From DATLZM01 sp035559315 (GTDB lineage Bacteria > Actinomycetota > UBA4738 > HRBIN12): a DNA stretch of 17,276 nt. A program made the translations under genes and the position numbers. Where the stretch lies: NCBI GenBank assembly GCA_035559315.1, contig DATMBJ010000243.1, positions 1 to 17,276 of the forward strand. Direction: 5' to 3'. Below are positions 1 through 8,386 of this stretch, one piece after another. The number at the start of each line of letters is the position of its first letter. Within the stretch, counting starts at the first letter, position 1. The notes below the pieces were generated by a model. The model had not been told where the DNA came from. It saw nothing but the letters and a program-made list of their open reading frames with translations, and did not search any database.

Positions 1-150
1 GGCGATCAGCATGGCGCCCGCCGCGGCGGCCGCGCCCCCCGCGGCCCGCGGTCGGGCGAGGAGCACGAGCCAGGCCGAGGCCCCGGAGAGGGCCACCGCG
101 CCCGCGGCGAGCGGGACGGTCCAGCCGGTCCCCTGGGGCCCCACCGACAT
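1..150 (-). CDS. Partial membrane protein, N-terminal 50 residues
   Basis: An open leftward frame starts with ATG at 150 and runs off the left edge without a stop. The 50 visible residues begin MSVGPQGTGWTVPLAAG and contain a hydrophobic stretch at about residues 11-31, then a short basic turn (RPR), then a second alanine-rich hydrophobic stretch. This suggests a polytopic membrane protein whose first helices are seen here. No family is recognisable. Support for a real gene comes from the -10-like TACGCT at 161-166, which would start a transcript about 3 nt before the ATG. There is no Shine-Dalgarno sequence. An in-frame GTG at 177 is an alternative start that would add nine residues but would lie upstream of that promoter. 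The gene is divergent from the EF-G gene. Confidence 0.55.
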   Translation of the reverse strand, partial: MSVGPQGTGWTVPLAAGAVALSGASAWLVLLARPRAAGGAAAAAGAMLIA

Positions 151-160
151 CGCGGCGGCG

Positions 161-166
161 AGCGTA
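161..166 (-). promoter_or_regulatory. -10-like hexamer TACGCT for the leftward partial gene
   Basis: Read leftward, TACGCT is followed by 10 nt and then the ATG at 150. With the usual 7-nt distance to the transcription start, the leader would be only about 3 nt. No convincing -35 element is seen. The same hexamer stands before the ABC ATPase gene at 11203. Confidence 0.4.
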
Positions 167-209
167 TCACCGGGCACCGGCCCGCCGGAGGGGGCGGGGG
201 GGACCGCGC

Positions 210-215
210 TACGAT
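210..215 (+). promoter_or_regulatory. -10-like hexamer TACGAT for the EF-G gene
   Basis: TACGAT lies 43 nt before the ATG at 259, in the 108-bp divergent intergenic region. It would give a leader of about 36 nt carrying the purine-rich site GGAAGGGG (247-254), 4 nt before the start. No clear -35 box is visible. Confidence 0.35.
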
Positions 216-258
216 ATCGGGTCCCGGGGCCGGGACGGCAGCCGACGGAAGGGGATCC

Positions 259-2349
259 ATGAAGGCCTACGACGCGAAGGACATCCGCAACGTGCTCCTG
301 GTGGGCCACGGCGGAGCCGGCAAGACGACGCTGCTCGAGGCGATGCTCTACACCGCCGGCGCCATCGCCCGCATGGGGAAGGTCGAGGAGGGCAACACGG
401 TCTCCGACCACGACCAGGAGGAGATCCGCCGGGGCATCAGCGTCTCGCTCTCGATGGCCCCGGTCGAGTGGGAGGGCGTGAAGATCAACGTCCTCGACGC
501 GCCCGGCTACGCCGACTTCGTGGGCGACGTGCACGCGGCCGTGCGGGCCGTGGACGCGGTCCTCCTCGTGGTCTCCGCGGTCGACGGCGTCGAGGTCCAG
601 ACCGAGGTGGCCTGGGAGCTCGCCGCCGAGCAGGGCCTCCCCCGGGCGATCCTCGTGAACAAGATGGACCGGGAGCGGGCCTCGTTCGAGCGCACGCTCG
701 ACCAGCTCGTCCAGGCCTTCGGGACCCAGGTCGCGCCGCTCCAGCTCCCGATCGGGGAGGAGCACGCGTTCGCCGGGGTCGCCGACCTCCTCTCCCGGAA
801 GGCGTACCGGTACGAGGGCGGGCCGCGCGGGATCGAGGGCGAGTGGCCCGACGACCTCTCGGGCAAGGCCGAGCCGCTCCGGGAGAAGCTGGTGGAGGCG
901 GTCGCCGAGTCCGACGACGCGCTGATCGAGAAGTACCTCGAGCAGGGGGAGCTCTCCGAGGAGGAGGTCGTGCGGGGCGTGAAGGCCGGGTTCGCGGAGG
1001 CCCGGATCGCGCCGGTCCTGGTGGCGGCGGCCTCGCGACCGGTGGGGGTCGACCGCGTGCTCGGGTTCATCGCCGCCGAGTTCCCCTCCCCCCTCGAGCG
1101 CCCGCCGGTCCGGCTCATGACCCGGGAGGGCCAGGAGGTGGAGCGGAGGGCCGACCCCGACGGCCCCCTCGCGGCCTTCGTGTTCAAGACGGTCTCCGAC
1201 CCGTACGTGGGACGGATCACGATGTTCCGGGTCTTCTCCGGCAAGGTCCGCCCCGACTCCTCGGTGTTCAACGCGACCAAGGGCCAGGAGGAGCGGGTCG
1301 GTCAGCTGTTCACCGTGCGGGGCAAGGAGCACGAGACCGTCCCCGAGGTCCCGGCGGGCGACATCGGGGCCGTGGCCAAGCTCGCGCACACGACGACCGG
1401 CGACACGTTCACCTCGAAGGACGCGCCGGCCACGCTCCCGGCGGTGGCCTGGCCGGAGCCCCTCCTCTCCTACGCGATCGAGCCGAGGACCAAGGGCGAC
1501 GAGGACAAGCTCTCGACCGCCCTGGCCCGGCTCCGCGAGGAGGACCCCACGTTCCGGGTCGAGCGGTCCGAGGAGACCCACGAGACCGTGATCTACGGGA
1601 TGGGCGAGGCCCACCTCGACGTGATGATCGAGCGGATGAAGCGGAAGTTCGGGGTGGACGTCGTGCACCGCCCGGCCCGTATCCCCTACAAGGAGACGAT
1701 CAGGGGCACCGCCAAGGCCCAGGGGAGGTACGTGAAGCAGACCGGGGGCCACGGGCAGTACGGGGTGTGCTGGATCGAGGTCGAGCCGCTCCCCCGGGGC
1801 GGCGGGTTCGAGTTCGTCGACAAGATCGTGGGCGGGGTGATCCCCAACCAGTTCATCCCCTCGGTGGAGAAGGGCGTGCGCAAGGCGATGGAGGAGGGGG
1901 TCCTCGCCGGCTACCCGATGGTGGACATCCGGGTCACGCTGTACGACGGGAAGGCCCACAGCGTGGACTCCTCGGACATGTCGTTCCAGATCGCGGGGTC
2001 GCTCGCGTTGAAGGAGGCCGCGCAGCAGGCCGGGGTGGTCCTCCTCGAGCCCATCGTCGAGCTCGAGGTCGTGGTCCCCGAGGCGTACACCGGCGACATC
2101 ATGGGCGACCTCAACGCCAAGCGCGGGAAGATCCTGGGGATGGAGTCGGCGGGCCCCGGCAAGCAGCGGATCCGCGCGCTGGTCCCCCAGGCCGAGGTGG
2201 CCCGCTACGCCATCGACCTCCGTTCGCTCACCGGCGGCCGGGGCTGGTTCACGATGCGGTTCTCCCACTACGAGGAGGTCCCCCCGCACCTGGCCGAGAA
2301 GGTCGTGGCCGAGGCCCGGAAGGAGAAGGAGGAGGCCGCCAAGCACTGA
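259..2349 (+). CDS. fusA: Elongation factor G-like translational GTPase (EF-G2 type)
   Basis: The 696-residue protein has full EF-G length and architecture. The P-loop GHGGAGKTT is at residues 16-24, followed by a switch-I segment EEIRRGISV, the G3 motif DAPGYADF and the G4 motif NKMDRE. The later EF-G domains include MSFQIAGSLALKEA and the domain V motif GDIMGDLNAKRGKILGM. Canonical EF-G usually has AHIDAGKTT and ERGITI. The GHGGAGKTT/RRGISV pattern here is typical of the EF-G2 (FusA2-like) subfamily, whose exact role besides ribosome binding and GTP hydrolysis is less settled. No rpsL, rpsG or tuf is nearby, which also fits a second EF-G paralogue rather than the housekeeping str-operon copy. 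The ATG at 259 has the purine-rich site GGAAGGGG just upstream. The subfamily call is by motif memory. Confidence 0.93.
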   Translation: MKAYDAKDIRNVLLVGHGGAGKTTLLEAMLYTAGAIARMGKVEEGNTVSDHDQEEIRRGISVSLSMAPVEWEGVKINVLDAPGYADFVGDVHAAVRAVDAVLLVVSAVDGVEVQTEVAWELAAEQGLPRAILVNKMDRERASFERTLDQLVQAFGTQVAPLQLPIGEEHAFAGVADLLSRKAYRYEGGPRGIEGEWPDDLSGKAEPLREKLVEAVAESDDALIEKYLEQGELSEEEVVRGVKAGFAEARIAPVLVAAASRPVGVDRVLGFIAAEFPSPLERPPVRLMTREGQEVERRADPDGPLAAFVFKTVSDPYVGRITMFRVFSGKVRPDSSVFNATKGQEERVGQLFTVRGKEHETVPEVPAGDIGAVAKLAHTTTGDTFTSKDAPATLPAVAWPEPLLSYAIEPRTKGDEDKLSTALARLREEDPTFRVERSEETHETVIYGMGEAHLDVMIERMKRKFGVDVVHRPARIPYKETIRGTAKAQGRYVKQTGGHGQYGVCWIEVEPLPRGGGFEFVDKIVGGVIPNQFIPSVEKGVRKAMEEGVLAGYPMVDIRVTLYDGKAHSVDSSDMSFQIAGSLALKEAAQQAGVVLLEPIVELEVVVPEAYTGDIMGDLNAKRGKILGMESAGPGKQRIRALVPQAEVARYAIDLRSLTGGRGWFTMRFSHYEEVPPHLAEKVVAEARKEKEEAAKH

Positions 2350-2375
2350 CCCGGCGGCCCCCTCGGCCGGCGCTC

Positions 2376-2381
2376 TAGACT
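2376..2381 (+). promoter_or_regulatory. -10-like hexamer TAGACT placed for a leaderless ppc mRNA
   Basis: TAGACT is followed by exactly 7 nt (CCGGGCC) and then the GTG start at 2389. This is the spacing at which transcription would begin on the start codon itself. It lies in the 39-bp gap after the EF-G stop codon, and no Shine-Dalgarno sequence precedes the GTG. Confidence 0.45.
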
Positions 2382-2388
2382 CCGGGCC

Positions 2389-5076
2389 GTGGCGGCGGAG
2401 GCGGGAGGGCGCCGTTCCCGCGCGGACGAGGTCCCGGCGGCGCTCCGGCGGGAGGTGCGGCTGCTCGGGGGGATCCTCGGCGAGATCCTCCGCGAGGACG
2501 GCGGGCCGGGGCTCCTCCGCGACGTGGAACGCCTGCGGCGGGCCACCATCGCGCTCCGGGCCGAGCCCACCGACGCCCGCCGCCGGGCGGTCGAGCGGAT
2601 CGTCGCCGGCTTCTCCCCCGAGCGGGCCGAGGAGGTCGCCCGGGCGTTCACCGTCTACTTCCAGCTCGTGAACCTGGCCGAGGAGCACCACCGGGTGCGC
2701 GCCCTCCGGGAGGCGGGGCGCGGCCCTCGGCCGGTGCCGGAGTCCGCCGCCGAGGCGGTGCGGGCGGTGCGGGCCAGGGAGGGGCGGGCCGGGCTCGAGG
2801 AGCTGCTCCGGCGGCTCGAGGTGACGCTGGTCCTCACGGCCCATCCCACCGAGGTCCGCCGGCGCTCGGTCGTGGAGGCGCTGTGGCGGATCGCCGCGCA
2901 GCTCGAACGGCTCGACGACCCCCGCCTGTCGCGGGCCGAGGAGGCCGACGTCCACCGCCGGCTCCGGGAGGAGGTGGCCGCGCTCTTCGCGATCGACCAG
3001 CTCCGGCCGGCCCGCCCCACCCCCCTCGACGAGGTCCGGGCGGTGATGGCGCTCTTCGACCAGACCCTGTTCCGCGTGGTCCCCGCCCTCTACCGCGAGC
3101 TCGACACCGCGCTGGGGCCGGCCGACGCGGGCGCGAGGCCCCCGCTCGTGCGGCCCTTCCTCCGCTACGGGAGCTGGGTGGGCGGCGACCGCGACGGGAA
3201 CCCCGAGGTCACGGCGGAGGTCACCGAGGCCGCCGTCGGCATCCAGGCCGACCACGTGCTCCGGGGGCTCGAGAACGCGGCTCGGCGGATCGCGCGGGAG
3301 CTCTCGGCCTCCGAGCGCTCCGTGCCGCCCTCGGCGGAGCTCCGGGAGCTCCTCGCCCGCCAGCGCCGGCTGCTCCCCGAGGCGGCGGCCGAGGAGGCCC
3401 GGAAGATGCCGGACGCCCCCCACCGCCGGGCGCTCGCGGTGTGCGCGGAACGGCTCCGGCTGCGCCGGGTCGACGGGCGGGGCGGGTACCCCGACGCGGA
3501 TGCCTTCCTCGAGGACCTCCGGACGATCCAGGCCTCGCTCGCCGCGGGCCGCGCGCCCCGGCTGGCCTACGGCGAGCTCCAGCACCTGATCTGGCAGGCG
3601 GAGACGTTCGGCTTCCACCTGGCCTCGCTGGAGGTCCGCCAGGACTCGGCGACGCTCGCGGCCGTCCTCGACGAGCTCGCGCCGGAGGCCTCGGGGGACG
3701 CGGCGGCCCTGGACCGGCTGGCGGAGGAGGGCTGGCCCGACCGGCCCCGGTCGCGGTCGGCGACGGCCCGGGAGGCCCTCGCCACGTTCCGGGCCATGGC
3801 CGCGCTCCAGCGCCGCTTCGGGACCGACGCCTGCCGCCGGTTCATCGTGAGCTTCACCCGCTCCCCCGCCGACCTCGCCGCGGTCCGGGCGCTGGCCCGG
3901 CTCGCGGTGCCCGAGGGGCTCGCCCTGGACGTCGTCCCGCTGTTCGAGACCCGGGTCCACCTGGCCCGGGCGGTCGACGTGCTCGAGGCGTACGCGGCGC
4001 TCCCCGACGCGGGGCGGGCGCTCGCCGAGGCGGGGCGGCTCGAGGTCATGCTCGGGTACTCGGACTCCTCGAAGGACGCGGGCTTCCTCGCCGCCAACGT
4101 CGCCCTCCACCTCGCCCAGCGGGACCTCGCGGCGTGGGCCGCCGGCCGCGGGCTCGCGCTCACGCTGTTCCACGGGCGGGGCGGAGCGCTCGGGCGCGGC
4201 GGCGGGCCCACCAACCGGGCCATCCTGGGGCAGGCCCCCGGCTCGATCGACGGGCGCTTCAAGGTCACCGAGCAGGGGGAGGTGACCTTCGACCGCTACG
4301 GGAACCTCCGGATCGCGCAGCGCCACCTGGAGCAGGTGACGCACGCGGTGCTCGTGGCCTCCACCGCGCGGGCCGTGGAGCGGGGCCGCGAGCTCGAGGC
4401 CCGCTACCTCCCCGCGGCCTGCGAGATGGCGGAGGCCTCGGAACGCGAGTACCGCCGGCTGGTCGAGGCGGAGGGGTTCGCCGACCTCTTCGCGCGGGCC
4501 ACGCCCTACGAGGAGGTGGTGGGCCTCCCGATCGCCTCCCGCCCGGCCCACCGGCGCCCGGCCGCCGACCTGGCCTCGCTCCGGGCGATCCCCTGGGTCT
4601 TCGCCTGGACCCAGAGCCGGGTCAACCTCCCGGGGTGGTACGGCCTCGGGACCGGCCTCGCCGAGCTCGCGCGGCGGCCCGGCGGGCTCCGGCTGCTCCG
4701 CCGGATGCACCGGGAGTGGCCGTTCTTCTCCTCGCTCGTCGAGAACGCGGAGCTCTCGCTGGTCAAGGCGGACCCCGAGGTCGCCGAGCGGTACCTCGCC
4801 CTCGGCGGGAGGCCCGAGCTCGCCCGCCGGATCATGGAGGAGTTCCGCCGGACCGAGGAGCTCCTCCTCGCCGTCGCCGGGCACGACCGGCTCCTCGAGT
4901 GCCGGCCGGTCCTGCGGCGGGCCGTGGACCTGCGGAACCCCTACGTGGACGCGCTCTCGTTCCTCCAGCTCCGGGCGCTCCGGGAGCTCCGCGAGGGGGC
5001 CCCGGACCCCGCCGCGCGCCGCCTCGTGATGGCCACCGTCTACGGGGTCGCAGCCGGCCTGCAGGACACCGGCTGA
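2389..5076 (+). CDS. ppc: Phosphoenolpyruvate carboxylase
   Basis: The 895-residue protein catalyses bicarbonate addition to phosphoenolpyruvate to give oxaloacetate, refilling the TCA cycle in the cytoplasm. Family hallmarks are all visible: VLTAHPTE with the catalytic His at residue 152, YGSWVGGDRDGNPEVT, MLGYSDSSKDAG near 554-564, the loop HGRGGALGRGGG starting at His595, GSIDGRFKVTEQGE, and FAWTQSRVNLPGWYG. Length is within the usual bacterial range of about 880-970. The C-terminus reads GVAAGLQDTG, where most family members end in NTG, so one near-terminal Asn is Asp while the terminal Gly is kept. The GTG start at 2389 is chosen because it sits 7 nt after a TAGACT hexamer and gives the expected N-terminal length. 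The gene may be co-transcribed with the EF-G gene as well. It converges on the HIT gene. Confidence 0.97.
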   Translation: MAAEAGGRRSRADEVPAALRREVRLLGGILGEILREDGGPGLLRDVERLRRATIALRAEPTDARRRAVERIVAGFSPERAEEVARAFTVYFQLVNLAEEHHRVRALREAGRGPRPVPESAAEAVRAVRAREGRAGLEELLRRLEVTLVLTAHPTEVRRRSVVEALWRIAAQLERLDDPRLSRAEEADVHRRLREEVAALFAIDQLRPARPTPLDEVRAVMALFDQTLFRVVPALYRELDTALGPADAGARPPLVRPFLRYGSWVGGDRDGNPEVTAEVTEAAVGIQADHVLRGLENAARRIARELSASERSVPPSAELRELLARQRRLLPEAAAEEARKMPDAPHRRALAVCAERLRLRRVDGRGGYPDADAFLEDLRTIQASLAAGRAPRLAYGELQHLIWQAETFGFHLASLEVRQDSATLAAVLDELAPEASGDAAALDRLAEEGWPDRPRSRSATAREALATFRAMAALQRRFGTDACRRFIVSFTRSPADLAAVRALARLAVPEGLALDVVPLFETRVHLARAVDVLEAYAALPDAGRALAEAGRLEVMLGYSDSSKDAGFLAANVALHLAQRDLAAWAAGRGLALTLFHGRGGALGRGGGPTNRAILGQAPGSIDGRFKVTEQGEVTFDRYGNLRIAQRHLEQVTHAVLVASTARAVERGRELEARYLPAACEMAEASEREYRRLVEAEGFADLFARATPYEEVVGLPIASRPAHRRPAADLASLRAIPWVFAWTQSRVNLPGWYGLGTGLAELARRPGGLRLLRRMHREWPFFSSLVENAELSLVKADPEVAERYLALGGRPELARRIMEEFRRTEELLLAVAGHDRLLECRPVLRRAVDLRNPYVDALSFLQLRALRELREGAPDPAARRLVMATVYGVAAGLQDTG

Positions 5077-5090
5077 CGCCCTACCGGGCG
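5077..5090. terminator. Small GC hairpin between convergent ppc and HIT genes
   Basis: CGCCC (5077-5081) pairs with GGGCG (5086-5090) around a TACC loop. It begins right after the ppc stop codon and covers the HIT stop codon. It is the only inverted repeat in the 4-bp gap between the two stops. There is no T-run, and the 5-bp stem is weak, so a termination role is a guess. Confidence 0.2.
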
Positions 5091-5584
5091 CGCTCGGCGA
5101 ACCGCGGTGCCAGGCGCCGGTAGGTCTCCTCGAGGAGCTCGGGGACGACCTTGGTCTCCCCGATCACCGGCATGAAGTTGGTGTCGCCGCTCCAGCGGGG
5201 CACGACGTGCCAGTGGACGTGGTCGGGGATCCCGGCCCCGGCGACCCGCCCGAGGTTCATCCCGAGGTTGAACCCGTGGGGTTCCATCTCCTCCTTGAGC
5301 ACCACCACGGAGCGCTGGAGGAGGCGGTCGACGTCGGCGAGCTCCTCCGGCGTCACCTCCTCGAGCTGGCCCACGTGGCGGAAGGGGGCGACCATGAGGT
5401 GCCCGGGGTTGTAGGGGAACGCGTTGAGGACCGCGAACGCGCGCCCCTCCCGGGCCAAGATCCGGGCCTCGGCGTCGTCGCCCAGGCGCGGCAGCTCGCA
5501 GAAGATGCAGCCCTCGGGCTCCTCCTTGGCCGCGCGGATGTACTCCATCCGCCACGGCGTCCACAGGTGCCGCAGCTCTCCCAC
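5081..5584 (-). CDS. HIT-domain protein, Ap4A phosphorylase/hydrolase type
   Basis: The 167-residue histidine-triad protein has the active-site motif HVHWHVVPRW with His122, His124 and His126, preceded by NLGMNLGRVAGAGIPD. An N-terminal CIFC pair at residues 26-29 follows RHLWTPWRMEYI, an opening typical of the actinobacterial HIT branch next to thrS. The mycobacterial relative (Rv2613c type) cleaves diadenosine tetraphosphate by phosphorolysis. The exact reaction here (phosphorylase or hydrolase) is inferred from family. The GTG start at 5584 lies 4 nt after the thrS stop, so the two form an operon. The conserved N-terminus WTPWRMEYI supports this start over the internal Met13. In mycobacteria pgsA follows this pair. 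Here the convergent ppc gene stands in that place instead. Confidence 0.9.
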   Translation of the reverse strand: MGELRHLWTPWRMEYIRAAKEEPEGCIFCELPRLGDDAEARILAREGRAFAVLNAFPYNPGHLMVAPFRHVGQLEEVTPEELADVDRLLQRSVVVLKEEMEPHGFNLGMNLGRVAGAGIPDHVHWHVVPRWSGDTNFMPVIGETKVVPELLEETYRRLAPRFAERAR

Positions 5585-5588
5585 CGCG

Positions 5589-7526
5589 TCAGCCCCCGAA
5601 CCGGGAGGGCTCGAGGGAGCGGGTGCGCACCTCCTCCAGGAGCGCGTCCAGGAACGCCTGGAGCGGGACCCCCCGGGCCTCGCGCCCCTCGCGGTCCCGG
5701 ACCGAGACCTCGTCCCCCGCCTCCACCTCCCGGTCCCCCACCACGAGCGTGTACGGCACCTTCATGAGCTGCGCCTCCCGCACCTTCTTCCCCACGGTCT
5801 CCGCGCTCTCGTCCACGGAGGCCCGCAGGCCCGCCTCCCGGATCCTCCCGGCCAGCTTCCGCGCGTGGTCCAGGTGCCGGTCGGCGACGGGGACCAGCCG
5901 CACCTGCTCGGGCGCGAGCCAGAGCGGGAACGCGCCCGCGTAGTGCTCGATCAGCACCCCCAGGAACCGCTCGATCGAGCCCAGGATCGCCCGGTGGATC
6001 ATCACCGGACGGTGGCGGGCGTTGTCGACGCCCACGTACTCCATCCCGAAGCGCTCGGGGAGCGCGAAGTCGACCTGGACCGTGGTGAGCTGCCAGAGCC
6101 GCCCGATCGCGTCCCGGAAGTGGAAGTCGACCTTCGGCCCGTAGAACGCGCCCTCCCCCGGCGCCTCCTCGTAGGCCAGGCCGCTGCGGTCGAGGGCGGC
6201 GCGGAGGGCCTCCGTGGCCCGGGCCGCCATCGCCTCGTCCACGATCGACGCCTCGGGGGCGAGCGTGGAGAGCGCGACCACGGGGTCGGAGAACCCGAAG
6301 GTGCGGTGGATCTCGAGCGTGAGGTCGAACACCCCGAGGATCTCGTCCACGAGCTGCTCCTCTGTGCAGATGATGTGGGAGTCGTCCTGGGTGAACCCCC
6401 GGGCCCGGAGCAGGCCGTGGAGCACCCCCGGCCGCTCGTGCCGGTACACCACGCCGAGCTCGGAGAGGCGCATCGGGAGCTCGCGGTAGGAGCGGGTGCG
6501 GCCCTTGTAGATCAGCACGTGGAACGGGCAGTTCATGGGCTTCACGAAGTACTCGTTCCCGTGCGGGTCGACCATCGCCGGGTACATGTTCTCCCGGTAC
6601 TTCGCGAGGTGGCCCGAGGTCTCCCAGAGCACGGCGCGGGCCAGGTGCGGGGTGGCCACGATCTCGTAGCCCCGCTCGAGGTGGAGGTTCCGCACGTAGT
6701 CCTCGAGCTGCTTGCGGAGGATCCCGCCCCGGGGGTGCCAGACGAACAGGCCCCCGCCGAGCTCGTCGGGCGAGGAGAACAGGTCCAGCTGCCGCCCGAG
6801 CCTGCGATGGTCCCGGCGCTCGGCCTCCTCGAGCCGGTGGAGGTGGGCCTCGAGCTGCTCCCGGGTCGGCCAGACCGTGCCGTAGATCCGGGTGAGCATC
6901 GGCCGGCGCTCGTCCCCCCGCCAGTAGGCGCCGGCCAGCGAGAGCAGCTTGAAGGCCTGGCCCACGAACCGGGTGGAGGGGACGTGGGGGCCGCGGCAGA
7001 GGTCGGCCCACCCGTCGTTCCGGTAGACGCGGACGGTCTCGGCCCCCGCCCCCTCGGCCTCCTCCAGCCCCTCGATGATCTCCTGCTTGTACGGCTGGTC
7101 GGCGAACCGCCGCAGGGCCTCCTCGCGGGGGAGCTCCTCGCGGACGAACGGCTGGTCGGAGGCGACGATCTCGCGCATCCGCTCCTCGATCCGCGGCAGG
7201 TCCTCGGGGGCGAGGGGCCGGGGCAGCTCGAAGTCGTAGTAGAACCCGTCCTCGATCGGCGGCCCGATGGCGTACCGGGCCCCGGGGACGAGGTCGCACA
7301 CGGCCTGGGCCATCACGTGGGCGGCGGAGTGGCGGAGGATCACGAGGCCGTCGGGGTCCTCCGGCCGGACCGGGACCACCTCGCAGTCGCGTTGGGGCAC
7401 GAACGAGAGGTCCACGAGCTCCCCGTCCACCTTCGCGGCGATCGTCCCGGGCGGCAGGGCGGAGCCGACCGGCTCCCCCTCGGGGAGCTCGACGGCGGAC
7501 CCGTCCGGGAGGCGGAGGGTGGGCAT
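5589..7526 (-). CDS. thrS: Threonyl-tRNA synthetase
   Basis: The 645-residue class II synthetase charges tRNA-Thr in the cytoplasm. An N-terminal TGS domain spans about residues 1-60 (MPTLRLPDGSAVELPEG). The editing domain follows, with HSAAH (His66, His70) and a second-site segment WADLCRGPH. The catalytic core has the zinc-ligand motif MNCPFH, motif 2 YRHERPGVLHGLLRARGF and motif 3 HRAILGSIERFLGVLIEHYAG. The C-terminal anticodon-binding domain includes VRLVPVADRHLDHA and VGKKVREAQLMKVPY. Length and domain order are complete. The ATG at 7526 has no Shine-Dalgarno sequence but is preceded by TAAGAT at a distance that would give a 2-nt leader. It is the first gene of a two-gene operon with the HIT gene. 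No T-box or other long leader is possible with that promoter. Confidence 0.98.
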   Translation of the reverse strand: MPTLRLPDGSAVELPEGEPVGSALPPGTIAAKVDGELVDLSFVPQRDCEVVPVRPEDPDGLVILRHSAAHVMAQAVCDLVPGARYAIGPPIEDGFYYDFELPRPLAPEDLPRIEERMREIVASDQPFVREELPREEALRRFADQPYKQEIIEGLEEAEGAGAETVRVYRNDGWADLCRGPHVPSTRFVGQAFKLLSLAGAYWRGDERRPMLTRIYGTVWPTREQLEAHLHRLEEAERRDHRRLGRQLDLFSSPDELGGGLFVWHPRGGILRKQLEDYVRNLHLERGYEIVATPHLARAVLWETSGHLAKYRENMYPAMVDPHGNEYFVKPMNCPFHVLIYKGRTRSYRELPMRLSELGVVYRHERPGVLHGLLRARGFTQDDSHIICTEEQLVDEILGVFDLTLEIHRTFGFSDPVVALSTLAPEASIVDEAMAARATEALRAALDRSGLAYEEAPGEGAFYGPKVDFHFRDAIGRLWQLTTVQVDFALPERFGMEYVGVDNARHRPVMIHRAILGSIERFLGVLIEHYAGAFPLWLAPEQVRLVPVADRHLDHARKLAGRIREAGLRASVDESAETVGKKVREAQLMKVPYTLVVGDREVEAGDEVSVRDREGREARGVPLQAFLDALLEEVRTRSLEPSRFGG

Positions 7527-7535
7527 GGTCGCGCC

Positions 7536-7541
7536 ATCTTA
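7536..7541 (-). promoter_or_regulatory. -10-like hexamer TAAGAT for thrS
   Basis: Read leftward, TAAGAT is followed by 9 nt (GGCGCGACC) and the thrS ATG. A start 7 nt after the hexamer gives a 2-nt leader, which is almost leaderless. No clear -35 is seen. Confidence 0.45.
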
Positions 7542-7573
7542 GATGAGCCCGGGCGCGGGCCGCGGCGGTCGGG

Positions 7574-7579
7574 TACCCT
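7574..7579 (+). promoter_or_regulatory. -10-like hexamer TACCCT for the MBL-fold gene
   Basis: TACCCT lies in the 120-bp divergent region between thrS and the MBL-fold gene. It would start transcription near 7587, giving about 60 nt of leader before the ATG at 7647. An in-frame GTG at 7590 would lie about 3 nt from that start. Confidence 0.3.
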
Positions 7580-7646
7580 TCCGCGGCTCGTGCTCGGCGG
7601 CGTGGCGGGCCCGGGAAGGCGTCCCGCCCGGGAGGGGGTGACCGGG

Positions 7647-8372
7647 ATGGAGGTGGCGGCCGGCGTCAGGCGGCTCACGATGGGGGTGGTCAACTGGTAC
7701 CTGGTGGAGGAGGGCGGGAGCTTCACGGCCGTCGACGCGGGGACCCCCGCCGACTGGCCCCTCCTCGTCCGGACCCTCGAGGGGGCGGGGCTCGAGCGCC
7801 TGGAGGCCGTCCTCCTCACCCACGCCCACCCCGACCACATGGGCTTCGCCGAGCGGGCCCGCCGGGAGGCGGGGGCGACCGTCCGGATCCACCGGGGCGA
7901 TGCGGACGTCGCGCGGGGCGGGCGGCCCGGCAGGAACGAGCGAGGGATCGCGGGCTACCTGGGGAGGCCCCGCTTCTATCGCACGCTGTTCTCGCTCCTG
8001 CGGAGGGGCGCGGGCAAGATCATCCCCGTCGCGGAGCTCTCGACGTTCGAGGACGGCGAGGTCCTCGACGTCCCGGGCCGCCCCCGCGTGATCCACACGC
8101 CGGGCCACACCCCGGGGAGCTGCGTCCTCTGGCTCGAGGGGCGGAGGGCCCTGTTCTCGGGCGACGCCCTCGTGACCTCGAACCCGCTCACCGGACGTGG
8201 AGGTCCCCAGATCATGCCCGCGGCCCTGAACCGCGACAGCCGCGAGGCCCTGGCCTCGCTCTCGCGCCTGGAGGCCGTCGCGGCCGACCTCCTCCTCCCC
8301 GGGCACGGCGAGCCGTGGCGGGAGGGCCTCGCCGAGGCCGTGGAGCGCGCGCGGCGGGCGGGGATCTCGTAG
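7647..8372 (+). CDS. Metallo-beta-lactamase-fold hydrolase
   Basis: The 241-residue protein carries the complete metal-binding set of the family: THAHPDH with His59, His61, Asp63 and His64, HTPGHTPGS with His154, FSGD with Asp173, and LLPGHGEPW with His220. This predicts a dinuclear zinc or iron hydrolase of the glyoxalase II-like branch, acting in the cytoplasm since no signal peptide is present. The substrate cannot be told. The opening GVRRLTMGVVNWYLVEE matches the usual first strands, which supports the ATG at 7647, with the purine-rich GGAGGGGG (7631-7638) 8 nt upstream. GTG codons at 7638 and 7590 are in frame. The latter would add 19 residues and fit the TACCCT hexamer as a near-leaderless start. 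The gene stands alone, divergent from thrS and convergent with the S55 gene 14 bp away. Confidence 0.9.
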   Translation: MEVAAGVRRLTMGVVNWYLVEEGGSFTAVDAGTPADWPLLVRTLEGAGLERLEAVLLTHAHPDHMGFAERARREAGATVRIHRGDADVARGGRPGRNERGIAGYLGRPRFYRTLFSLLRRGAGKIIPVAELSTFEDGEVLDVPGRPRVIHTPGHTPGSCVLWLEGRRALFSGDALVTSNPLTGRGGPQIMPAALNRDSREALASLSRLEAVAADLLLPGHGEPWREGLAEAVERARRAGIS

Positions 8373-8386
8373 CGCGGCCGCCCCGG

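Noticed and set aside
6..262. Two short frames of about 84 codons covering the left edge on both strands
   Set aside because: Both are low-complexity and lack ribosome sites. They overlap the divergent promoter region and the better-supported leftward start at 150.
468..2378. A second rightward frame overlapping the EF-G gene
   Set aside because: The translation is Arg/Gly/Pro-rich low-complexity sequence. The EF-G frame has full-length conserved motifs.
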